From a virus, in the IMG/VR virus record IMGVR_UViG_3300032236_001533, positions 1-30,792 of that record: a DNA stretch of 30,792 nt; one strand, 5' to 3'. This document shows positions 10,392 through 15,805 of this stretch, piece after piece. A model generated the notes under the pieces. That model did no database searches and was not told where the DNA came from. It was given only the letters and a program-made list of their open reading frames with translations. Each line of letters begins with the position of its first letter. The stretch's first letter is position 1. The position numbers were made by a program, and so were the translations under genes.

Positions 10392-10477
10392 GGCCGCGTG
10401 GATTAAAGCGAAACTAGCAGAAGCGGTAGATTCAAAATCTACAGTCCTTGAAGGTGCAATTCCTTTCGCGGCTACCA
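10392..10477 (+). tRNA. tRNA-Leu (CAA) with extra helix
   Basis: Acceptor GGCCGCG/CGCGGCT, anticodon stem GTAGA/TCTAC around TTCAAAA (CAA, reads TTG), T stem GAAGG/CCTTT with loop TGCAATT, discriminator A, CCA encoded. GGATT after the acceptor can pair with AGTCC in the variable region, enclosing the D and anticodon arms. The same helix recurs with different bases at 10545. Confidence 0.88.
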
Positions 10478-10483
10478 ATTTAT

Positions 10484-10533
10484 AGATACATACAGCAACA
10501 AAATCTCTTCTCGAAAAAGAAACAAATGTATCT
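10484..10533 (+). ncRNA. AGATAC-frame element, copy 5 (minimal)
   Basis: AGATACAT (10484-10491) pairs perfectly with ATGTATCT (10526-10533), ACAGCAACAAA following the 5' arm. The cargo is only a small hairpin (TTCT/AGAA). The shortest copy at 50 nt, and useful for defining the conserved core. Confidence 0.62.
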
Positions 10534-10544
10534 TGTTTAATAAT

Positions 10545-10630
10545 GGGCATGTGGACGAAAGCGAAATTAGAAGAAGCGATAGACTTAAGATCTGTTGTCC
10601 TTGGGGGTGCAAGTCCCTTCGTGCCTACCA
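10545..10630 (+). tRNA. tRNA-Leu (TAA) with extra helix
   Basis: Acceptor GGGCATG/CGTGCCT, anticodon stem ATAGA/TCTGT around CTTAAGA (TAA, reads TTA/TTG), T loop TGCAAGT, discriminator A, CCA encoded. GGAC after the acceptor pairs with GTCC in the variable region, matching GGATT/AGTCC in the sister Leu tRNA. Confidence 0.88.
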
Positions 10631-10641
10631 ATTTTTAAAAT

Positions 10642-10717
10642 GGGCCAGTAGCATCAATGTAATGCATCTCACTTGCAATGAGAATATTGCGGGTTCAAGT
10701 CCCGTCTGTGTCCACCA
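10642..10717 (+). tRNA. tRNA-Ala (TGC), second copy
   Basis: Anticodon stem TCTCA/TGAGA around CTTGCAA (TGC), T stem GCGGG/CCCGT with TTCAAGT. The acceptor GGGCCAG pairs with CTG-t-GTCC, leaving one bulged T on the 3' strand. G3-T70 is retained. Discriminator A, CCA encoded. Confidence 0.87.
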
Positions 10718-10725
10718 ATTTTTAG

Positions 10726-10797
10726 TTGAATGTTTGTGGTTGGGATCGGGTAGTCGTATGCCGCCAACGTATTTTAAGCGACACATAAACATTCACA
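10726..10797 (+). ncRNA. Pseudoknot RNA closed by 9-bp helix
   Basis: TGAATGTTT near 10726 pairs with AAACATTCA near 10790. Inside, GTTGG/CCAAC and GTCG/CGAC interleave as an H-type pseudoknot, the same topology as the cargo of the frame element at 9494. No tRNA signature. Function unknown. Confidence 0.45.
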
Positions 10798-10799
10798 AT

Positions 10800-10873
10800 G
10801 CGGGTATGATGTAATGGTAGCCTGAAGCACTTCCAATGCCTATGCGAGAGTTCGATTCTCTCTACCCGCTCCA
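10800..10873 (+). tRNA. tRNA-Gly (TCC)
   Basis: Acceptor GCGGGTA/TACCCGC, anticodon stem AAGCA/TGCCT (one mismatch) around CTTCCAA (TCC, reads GGA/GGG), T stem GAGAG/CTCTC with TTCGATT, discriminator T, CCA encoded. Confidence 0.92.
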
Positions 10874-10883
10874 ATTTCAAGAT

Positions 10884-10958
10884 TGCTCTTTAGTATAATG
10901 GCTATTATGACTCGCTTTGAACGAGAAGACGGTGGTTCAATTCCATCAAGAGCAGCCA
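10884..10958 (+). tRNA. tRNA-Gln (TTG)
   Basis: Acceptor TGCTCTT/AAGAGCA, anticodon stem CTCG/CGAG around CTTTGAA (TTG, reads CAA/CAG), T stem GGTGG/CCATC with TTCAATT, discriminator G, CCA encoded. Confidence 0.93.
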
Positions 10959-10965
10959 ATTTAAT

Positions 10966-11162
10966 GAGTCTGTAGCTTAATTGATATCTGAAACCGATAA
11001 TTTGGTTGCATGTGACTGAATTATAAGAAAGTAAGATGCGTTGAACACATCGGGATAATCAAATTTCGTGTTTGATTATTGAAGTAATTCAACTGAGTGT
11101 GTATTACGAAAGCACCAACCCTAAGAAGGTAGATATGGGTACGAATCCCATTAGACTCACCA
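10966..11162 (+). tRNA. tRNA-Leu (AAG) with large D-loop insertion
   Basis: Acceptor GAGTCTG/TAGACTC, T stem ATGGG/CCCAT (loop TACGAAT), discriminator A and CCA frame a 197-nt unit. D stem GCTT near 10977 pairs with AAGC near 11112. The anticodon arm CAACC/GGTAG around CTAAGAA (AAG) follows normally. About 130 nt therefore sit in the D loop, with hairpins ATAATT/AATTAT, GATAATCAAA/TTTGATTATT and TTGAA-gtaa-TTCAA. No group I or II core is recognised. It may be an unknown intron, or the tRNA may work with the insertion. Confidence 0.68.
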
Positions 11163-11165
11163 ATT

Positions 11166-11477
11166 TTGACACAAGCGATCCTACGCTGAGATTATATCTT
11201 AGAGGAAGTTCGATGCTGCACAGCAGATGATTGGGAGAATGTAAGTTAACTTCATATTGCCCATAATGATTAAAAGATTGCAATTCCGTGGAAGCAAGGA
11301 GCAGTCCGGTTAACCTTAATTCGATAACACCACAAATTAGCAGTAATCCTAAAGTGTCCGAGTGTAGTGCTGCACGTTATCAGGACAAGGTTGGAGCAGC
11401 AATTTTTAACAAATTGCCAATAGAAATATTGAGATAAATGTAGGAATAGAACAGAACATCGGCTACGGCTATGTCAA
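11166..11477 (+). ncRNA. rnpB: RNase P RNA (bacterial type A-like)
   Basis: Catalytic RNA that cuts 5' leaders from pre-tRNAs. P1 is TTGACA (11166-11171) with TGTCAA (11472-11477). P2 is TCCTAC (11179-11184) with GTAGGA (11440-11445). P3 is the hairpin CTGAGAT-tat-ATCTTAG (11186-11202). The conserved GAGGAAGTTCG is followed by P4: CGATG (11211-11215) with CATCG (11457-11461), inside ACAGAAcATCGGCTAC, which matches the 3' conserved box of bacterial RNase P (ACAGAA-CCGGC-UUAU), with the bulged T beside P4 kept. A P8-like hairpin (TGGG/CCCA) and GGAGCA box lie between. At 312 nt it is slightly shorter than host RNAs. It sits right after tRNA-Leu and may use a host or no protein partner. Confidence 0.85.
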
Positions 11478-11481
11478 TTTC

Positions 11482-11568
11482 AACACAAACACCCGAAAGA
11501 AGTATTTCATAAGGGTTTGGGCGCATGTGCCGCATTGCTTTTTAGCGTATAATAGCACGGTTTGTGTT
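11482..11568 (+). ncRNA. Stem-closed RNA downstream of RNase P RNA
   Basis: AACACAAAC (11482-11490) pairs perfectly with GTTTGTGTT (11560-11568). Inside are ACCC/GGGT and GTGC/GCAC hairpins. No T-run follows directly. It could be a 3' extension of the RNase P transcript, a terminator-like structure or a separate small RNA. Confidence 0.45.
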
Positions 11569-11630
11569 AGATTAATTTTGTATAAAAAATAATTCGAACG
11601 TTCATTCTTTTCTTACATATTTATGTATGT

Positions 11631-12308
11631 ATGAATAAAAAAAGAACAAGTATTATTTGGAAGATATCGGATGAAAAATTTATAGATTTAGTAAAAATAA
11701 GTAAAACCATGTCAGAATTACTAGGATATTTTTGGATGGAAAATAAAGGCGGAAATTATAAAACATGTAGAAAACGAATATCTGAATTACAGATTGATAC
11801 TAGTCATTTCTTAAAAAGAACCGATTCCAGTAATTATTCAAGAAGAGTGACAAAAACTAAATTAATTGATAAATTAACTGTCAATTCTAATTATAATAGA
11901 TATCACTTAAAAAAATTATTAATTAAGTATGATCTAATAAAATATGAATGTTCAAAATGTAAAAATAATGGAATCTGGGAAAATGAAAAATTAACTCTTC
12001 AATTAGAACATAAAAATGGGATATCAAATGATAATCGAATTGAAAATTTAACATTTTTGTGTCCGAATTGTCATAGTCAGACTAACACATTTGCAGGTAG
12101 ATCTTTTAATAAACACAAAATTAAACCATCGGATATAAATCCAAACTGGAGAAATAATCCAAAATATAGCACTAGAAAAGTAGTCAGACCAACAAAAGAA
12201 ATTCTTGAAATAGAGTTAAAAACTAATACACTGGTTAGTTTAGGAAAAAAATATAGAGTATCTGATAACGCTGTAAGAAAATGGTGTAAAACGTATGGCT
12301 TAATTTAA
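11631..12308 (+). CDS. HNH homing-type endonuclease
   Basis: The 225-residue protein has a central HNH domain. CSKCKNNG (about residue 107) and CPNCHSQT (about 145) give two CxxC zinc pairs, and LTLQLEHKNGISNDNRIENLTFLCPNC carries the catalytic His, the DNR helix and the Asn-Leu-x-x-L-C strand. The C-terminus (SLGKKYRVSDNAVRKWCKTYG) is a helix-turn-helix for DNA recognition. Such proteins are typical phage homing endonucleases that spread between phage genomes. Its position between the RNase P RNA and tRNA-Gln suggests insertion into the RNA array, possibly targeting one of the RNA genes. Very AT-rich. Confidence 0.92.
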   Translation: MNKKRTSIIWKISDEKFIDLVKISKTMSELLGYFWMENKGGNYKTCRKRISELQIDTSHFLKRTDSSNYSRRVTKTKLIDKLTVNSNYNRYHLKKLLIKYDLIKYECSKCKNNGIWENEKLTLQLEHKNGISNDNRIENLTFLCPNCHSQTNTFAGRSFNKHKIKPSDINPNWRNNPKYSTRKVVRPTKEILEIELKTNTLVSLGKKYRVSDNAVRKWCKTYGLI

Positions 12309-12321
12309 ATTAATTTTTAAC

Positions 12322-12396
12322 TGGGGATTATTATAACGGCTATTATGTCTCGCTTTGAACGAGAAGAAGTAGGTTCGATTCCTTCATCCCCTGCCA
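12322..12396 (+). tRNA. tRNA-Gln (TTG), second copy
   Basis: Anticodon stem CTCG/CGAG around CTTTGAA (TTG), nearly the same D and anticodon arms as the tRNA at 10884. Acceptor TGGGGAT/ATCCCCT has a T-T first pair. The T stem has one mismatch. Discriminator G, CCA encoded. Confidence 0.9.
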
Positions 12397-12403
12397 ATTT
12401 TAT

Positions 12404-13138
12404 ATGTTAAAAGAATTGATTAATAATGCCAACAATATTGTTGCATTTACTGGAGCGGGAATTAGCACTGAAAGTGGAATTCCTGATTTTCGCAGTACTG
12501 GTGGATTGTATACAAGTGGACCATTTGAAGGAATGGAACCTGAAGATATTCTTTCTCGTCGCACATTGAGAAACAATCCAGCATTGTTATCTTTATTTTA
12601 CAAAGAACGATTGCTCAAATTGGTTGATAAACAACCAAACAAAGCGCACTTTGCTCTTGCAAAATTAGAAGAGCAAGGAAAATTAAAAGCTGTTGTTACA
12701 CAAAATATTGATGGATTGCATGTAAAAGCTGGATCTAAAAATGTTTTAGAATTGCATGGCACTTGTAAAACTTTTAGATGCATCAATGGATGCAAACAGA
12801 CTATTGATGTTACACAATATCTTAATATGTGTAATGAACAACAAATTCCTAAGTGTCCAATTTGCACGTTGGGAATTATTCGACCAAACACTGTATTATT
12901 TGATGAATGGTTGGATGATGTTGTTTTTGAAACGGCACAGAAAGCAATTGCTGAATGTGATTTATTGTTAGCGATTGGCAGTAGTTTACAGGTTATGCCA
13001 GCATGTAGTTTGTTGTTTGATCGCAATCCACAATGCAAGTTGGTAATTATTAATAATACTCCTACTGCATTTGATCAGTTTGCCGCACTTGTTTTACGAG
13101 AAAGTTGTGGGCAACTGTTGGACGATGCGCTAAAATAA
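12404..13138 (+). CDS. Sir2-family NAD-dependent deacylase
   Basis: The 244-residue protein is a full-length bacterial-type sirtuin. FTGAGIS (about residue 15-21) with GIPDFRS forms the NAD-binding start. TQNIDGLH (about 99-106) and the catalytic His in LHG (about 118) are intact. Four Cys (CKTFRC ... KCPIC region) bind structural zinc. GSSLQVMPA and IINNTP complete the Rossmann fold. It would remove acyl groups from lysines using NAD+. Its phage role is not shown here; modification of host proteins or NAD metabolism are inferences. It starts 8 nt after the CCA of tRNA-Gln, with no room for a normal leader, and is followed by a bidirectional terminator. Confidence 0.95.
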   Translation: MLKELINNANNIVAFTGAGISTESGIPDFRSTGGLYTSGPFEGMEPEDILSRRTLRNNPALLSLFYKERLLKLVDKQPNKAHFALAKLEEQGKLKAVVTQNIDGLHVKAGSKNVLELHGTCKTFRCINGCKQTIDVTQYLNMCNEQQIPKCPICTLGIIRPNTVLFDEWLDDVVFETAQKAIAECDLLLAIGSSLQVMPACSLLFDRNPQCKLVIINNTPTAFDQFAALVLRESCGQLLDDALK

Positions 13139-13141
13139 AAA

Positions 13142-13166
13142 AGCCGCAAATTAATGCGGCTTTCTG
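13142..13166. terminator. Bidirectional terminator
   Basis: AAAGCCGCA / TGCGGCTTT hairpin with A-run upstream and T-run on the opposite strand. It separates the Sir2 gene (+) from the convergent small membrane-protein gene (-). Confidence 0.8.
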
Positions 13167-13181
13167 AAATGTTCTTTTAAT

Positions 13182-13325
13182 TTACTTTTTGTTGACAGCA
13201 TCTTGAACTTTAGCTGCTACATCTTTTGCAGCTTGATCAATTTGGGCAGTTTTCTTAGGATTGTTTTTCACAAAAATGAAAACGCCAACGGCGGCTGCAA
13301 CTACTAATACAATTGTTAATATCAT
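13182..13325 (-). CDS. Small membrane protein
   Basis: A 47-residue protein, MILTIVLVVAAAVGVFIFV followed by KNNPKKTAQIDQAAKDVAAK and KVQDAVNKK. One N-terminal transmembrane segment and an amphipathic alanine-rich helix resemble the short YtxH-like layout seen in small envelope proteins. A Shine-Dalgarno-like AAGGAT lies 7-8 nt before the start, and the palindromic TATTTATAAATA 25 nt upstream offers a T4-late-like promoter on this strand. It converges on the Sir2 gene across a shared terminator. Function unknown; a lysis or exclusion role cannot be argued from sequence. Confidence 0.68.
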   Translation of the reverse strand: MILTIVLVVAAAVGVFIFVKNNPKKTAQIDQAAKDVAAKVQDAVNKK

Positions 13326-13390
13326 AATTTATCCTTTGTTAGATTATATTTATAAATATCAAATCAAAAGGCTAAAATCTAATTTTTTAT

Positions 13391-13767
13391 GGGCACATAC
13401 TGGTATCGATTTAATATACTAGATATGCTAGGCATGTGGAAGATGATGGTTGGCTTCCTTAAAAATCCATTAAAAACTAAATGCAGAAGAAGTAATTGCA
13501 TATGACCTCGTCGCTGACGAAGTCGCAGTCGTAGCCTAATTTTAGGTTATCCAGTTGTTATAAGATATCTGATAATATAATAACTGACATTAATCAGAGT
13601 AAATAATAAAATTTGATTGTGTTTTATTATTGACCTTTAAGCAATCTCAAGGATAGTCTTGTTAGACATTTGTTATGACTATCACAAATAAAAGAAAATG
13701 TATAAACATGTAGTCTGGTATAGTTAATATGTTAAAGACACGGGTTCAACTCCCGTTGTGTCCACCA
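13391..13767 (+). ncRNA. ssrA: tmRNA (one-piece) with 18-residue tag
   Basis: tmRNA rescues stalled ribosomes and tags the nascent protein. Acceptor GGGCACA (13391-13397) pairs with TGTGTCC (13757-13763), with the third pair G-T, the alanine identity element. T arm ACGGG-TTCAACT-CCCGT, discriminator A, CCA encoded. The 5' end (CTGGTATCGA) follows the tmRNA CTGGATTCGAC pattern. AAAAACTAAAT precedes the resume codon GCA at 13483, aligned with AAAAAATAGTC of E. coli. The frame then encodes AEEVIAYDLVADEVAVVA and stops at TAA 13537. The tag is longer than the 10-residue E. coli tag but ends in the usual small hydrophobic residues. Pseudoknot-rich 3' half follows. Confidence 0.92.
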
Positions 13768-13778
13768 ATTTATTAAAT

Positions 13779-13982
13779 ATGAAAAAAACGACAAAATCTG
13801 GCGTCACCAAACAAATTGTTATTAATGTGTTTGAATCATTTGAATCATTAAAACAAAAGAACAATCCTAATAATGAACCAACAGGTCATTTTACAGGACG
13901 TTGTTCAAAATGTGGTAGTAATGATTTATGGGATGATAATATGCATTATGGATGTAATACTTGCGGTGCATTTCTTTTATAA
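13779..13982 (+). CDS. Small zinc-ribbon protein
   Basis: A 67-residue protein with CSKCGSNDLWDD and CNTCGAFLL, two CxxC pairs 14 residues apart, a classic zinc ribbon. The N-terminus (MKKTTKSGVTKQIVINVFES) is basic and probably contacts nucleic acid or a partner. The start is taken at 13779 because upstream codons lie within the tmRNA 3' end. The ATG is 11 nt after the tmRNA CCA, so it is likely co-transcribed and made leader-poor by processing. No specific family assigned. Confidence 0.72.
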   Translation: MKKTTKSGVTKQIVINVFESFESLKQKNNPNNEPTGHFTGRCSKCGSNDLWDDNMHYGCNTCGAFLL

Positions 13983-14034
13983 TTTAGTTGTAAAAAATTA
14001 AATGAATTGAAAATATAGATGCTATATATTGCAT

Positions 14035-14223
14035 ATGGCAAAGTTATCATTAGCGGAAAAAGAAAAAAAAGTTTACGAGTTAACTGAAAAATTAATTTTT
14101 ACCAAAAAAGATTTTAAGGATGTAGCTGCTGGTTACAAAGATAAAATCAAAGAATTGGAAAATGAAATTAAAGCAGTTGTTGAAGATGGTGATGTAGTAA
14201 CTCCTGTTGCACCAGAAGATTAA
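14035..14223 (+). CDS. Small coiled-coil protein
   Basis: A 62-residue protein with a long Lys/Glu helix (AKLSLAEKEKKVYELTEKLI ... KDKIKELENEIKAVVED) and an acidic Pro/Val tail. It is predicted to form a short coiled coil. It resembles small phage proteins of unknown function only in general character. TATATATTGC lies about 9 nt upstream of the ATG. Stop TAA, with tRNA-Ser 18 nt later. Confidence 0.62.
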   Translation: MAKLSLAEKEKKVYELTEKLIFTKKDFKDVAAGYKDKIKELENEIKAVVEDGDVVTPVAPED

Positions 14224-14241
14224 GTTGTTCTTTTAAATAAT

Positions 14242-14331
14242 GGAAAGGTGGCTGAGTGGACTAAGGCGATTGTCTTGAAAACAATAGGGGCTTAAAAACC
14301 TCCGGGGGTTCGAATCCCTCTCTTTCCTCCA
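14242..14331 (+). tRNA. tRNA-Ser (TGA)
   Basis: Acceptor GGAAAGG/TCTTTCC, anticodon stem ATTGT/ACAAT around CTTGAAA (TGA, reads TCA), long class II variable arm, T loop TTCGAAT, discriminator T, CCA encoded. Confidence 0.94.
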
Positions 14332-14335
14332 ATTT

Positions 14336-14512
14336 ATAGTTGTAGATTGGTATACCGATACGTAAATACCGGATTGAGGATCATGCCGGTTGTCTTGACG
14401 TTAAAAAAGTAAATGCTTGAATGCAGTGAAAGTCAAGAAAAGTGGTACGACTGAAACAGTGCTATGGTAGCTTTACGAATAATAAAGCAAGGTCAGAACA
14501 AACTATCAATTT
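14336..14512 (+). ncRNA. Structured RNA between two tRNA-Ser genes
   Basis: ATAGTT near 14337 can pair with AACTAT near 14504. Inside are ACCGG/CCGGT, CTTGAC/GTCAAG and GCTTTA-cgaataa-TAAAGC hairpins. About 175 nt with no ORF and no tRNA signature. It may be a novel phage RNA or a tRNA that took up insertions beyond recognition. Confidence 0.45.
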
Positions 14513-14521
14513 ACAGCTAAT

Positions 14522-14613
14522 GGATAGATGGCTGAGTGGCCGAAAGCGAAAGTTTGCTAAACTTTTGTACGTGTAAAAGCGTACCACAGGTTCGAATCCT
14601 GTTCTATCCGCCA
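14522..14613 (+). tRNA. tRNA-Ser (GCT)
   Basis: Acceptor GGATAGA/TCTATCC, anticodon stem AAAGT/ACTTT around TTGCTAA (GCT, reads AGC/AGT), class II variable arm GTACG/CGTAC, T loop TTCGAAT, discriminator G, CCA encoded. Last tRNA of the window. Confidence 0.96.
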
Positions 14614-14625
14614 ATTTATATAGTA

Positions 14626-14659
14626 ACCGTCAACATTTTTATATGTTGACGGTTTTTTC
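14626..14659 (+). terminator. Terminator, repeat copy 1
   Basis: ACCGTCAACA / TGTTGACGGT hairpin (14626-14653) plus TTTTT. It ends the second tRNA array. An almost identical copy lies at 15205. Its right arm contains TTGACGG, which mimics a -35 box, but the matching TATTAT abuts the ATG at 14675. Confidence 0.88.
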
Positions 14660-14674
14660 GTATACTTATATTAT

Positions 14675-15184
14675 ATGAATTTATTTAGTGATACATTTGA
14701 AAGACACAAACAATTGATGTATGAATCATTATCCAATAATTGGGAAGATCAAGTTGATTGGAATGATGTAATAAATACAGTTGGGGATTCTCCAATTTCT
14801 TCTCGTTTAGATTCTATATTTGAATCTATAGAAGAAGCGGAACTGAAAAATAAAATGAATATAGATAGTAGACCCACTGAAGATTTTTGGAAAATGTTTG
14901 ATGAACTGCCAGAACAAGCAAAGATATCTGCTCGTAGAAATTTTGAATTATTTAAAGATAATCCACTAAATCCAATATTAAGATTTCATTTATTGCAAGC
15001 CACAAAAAATATATATAGTATAAATGTAGGTGGTTCATTTCGAGCGATTGGTTTTCAAGAAACTCCAATTCAAACAATAGGCGCACCTATTAAAAATATG
15101 TTTATTCGTTGGATATGGATAGGACATCATTCTAAATATGATAAAGTAACTAAAAATATTAACAGAATAAAAAATAAATTATAA
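14675..15184 (+). CDS. RelE/ParE-like toxin-domain protein
   Basis: The 169-residue protein has an acidic N-terminal half and a C-terminal half from about residue 68 (FWKMFDELPEQAKISARRNFEL, NPLNPILRFHLL, YSINVGGSFRAIGF, WIWIGHHSKYDKV). The order FxxLPxxxxxxARxxFxLFxxNPxHPxLxFxxL, YSVxVxxxYRAxG, WxWIGxHxxYDKL is the signature of RelE/ParE-type toxins. These cut mRNA or poison gyrase. A linked separate antitoxin is not seen; the N-terminal part could be a built-in neutraliser. The gene stands alone between two copies of the same terminator. The exact start is uncertain because the only promoter candidate overlaps it. Confidence 0.7.
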   Translation: MNLFSDTFERHKQLMYESLSNNWEDQVDWNDVINTVGDSPISSRLDSIFESIEEAELKNKMNIDSRPTEDFWKMFDELPEQAKISARRNFELFKDNPLNPILRFHLLQATKNIYSINVGGSFRAIGFQETPIQTIGAPIKNMFIRWIWIGHHSKYDKVTKNINRIKNKL

Positions 15185-15204
15185 CTTATAAAATAAAATC
15201 AATC

Positions 15205-15240
15205 GCCGTCAACATTTTTATATGTTGACGGCTTTTTTAT
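15205..15240 (+). terminator. Terminator, repeat copy 2
   Basis: GCCGTCAACA / TGTTGACGGC hairpin (15205-15232) plus TTTTTT. Identical to copy 1 except that the outer A-T pair has become G-C, which preserves the helix. Ends the RelE/ParE-like gene. Confidence 0.9.
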
Positions 15241-15253
15241 TTTACTGTATATT
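15225..15253 (+). promoter_or_regulatory. Promoter overlapping terminator (TTGACG-N17-TATATT)
   Basis: The right arm of the terminator supplies TTGACG (15225-15230); TATATT follows at 15248-15253 after 17 bp. A start near 15260 suits the DHFR gene at 15275. Terminator and promoter would share bases. Confidence 0.5.
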
Positions 15254-15274
15254 GCAACGTAAGTTAAAAAAAAT

Positions 15275-15790
15275 ATGAAAGCAATTGCTGCAATGGGAGC
15301 CAATAGAGTTATTGGAAAAGATTATACACTTCCTTGGCCAAACATTAAAGAAGATTTTAAGTGGTTCAAAGAATTTACCACGGGCAAAATATTGATTGTT
15401 GGACACAAAACATTCAGCACTTTACCTGTTCTAAAGAACAGAAACCTTATTGTGTTAACACGATACAGTTCTAAAGAACAAACTATTGATGAAATTATAA
15501 ATCATAAGCAAGGTTATGATCCAATCAATAATATGGGGTATTGTTATCGAAACCAAGAAAATATTCTTAATTTGCACTCAAACCATAAAGACAATTTGGT
15601 TGTAATTGGTGGTGCCAAAACATATGAATTATTTCTTCCATATATAACCGAATTCTATGTTACTCATGTAAAAGGCGAATATGATGGTGATACATTTATG
15701 CCGCCGTTTGAGCATCTATTTGATAAACAAGAAGTTATAAGAGAATTTGAATGTGTCCATAAAGTTTTGAAGTATTACAAGACAGTTTGA
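15275..15790 (+). CDS. folA: Dihydrofolate reductase
   Basis: Reduces dihydrofolate to tetrahydrofolate with NADPH, replacing the cofactor oxidised by the thymidylate synthase encoded 2 kb downstream. The 171-residue protein has the DHFR landmarks: MKAIAAMGANRVIGKDYTLPW at the N-terminus, the active-site Asp in KEDFKWFKEFT, GKILIVGHKTFSTLP for cofactor binding, VVIGGAKTYELFLP and the FYVTHVKGEYDGDTFMP substrate strand. Length is normal. It begins 14-15 nt after the promoter-terminator overlap and is followed closely by the glycosyltransferase. Confidence 0.95.
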   Translation: MKAIAAMGANRVIGKDYTLPWPNIKEDFKWFKEFTTGKILIVGHKTFSTLPVLKNRNLIVLTRYSSKEQTIDEIINHKQGYDPINNMGYCYRNQENILNLHSNHKDNLVVIGGAKTYELFLPYITEFYVTHVKGEYDGDTFMPPFEHLFDKQEVIREFECVHKVLKYYKTV

Positions 15791-15805
15791 TATATATACC
15801 ATGTT

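Noticed and set aside
10383-10814. ORFs on both strands across tRNA-Leu and tRNA-Ala
   Set aside because: Shadows of tRNA genes; peptide strings repeat because T arms repeat.
10979-11116. Group I intron in tRNA-Leu(AAG)
   Set aside because: Too short, in the D loop rather than the anticodon loop, and none of the P, Q, R, S core boxes are visible.
14646-14674. Promoter for the RelE/ParE-like gene (TTGACG-N17-TATTAT)
   Set aside because: The -10 abuts the ATG, so transcription would start inside the gene; the -35 is part of the terminator repeat.
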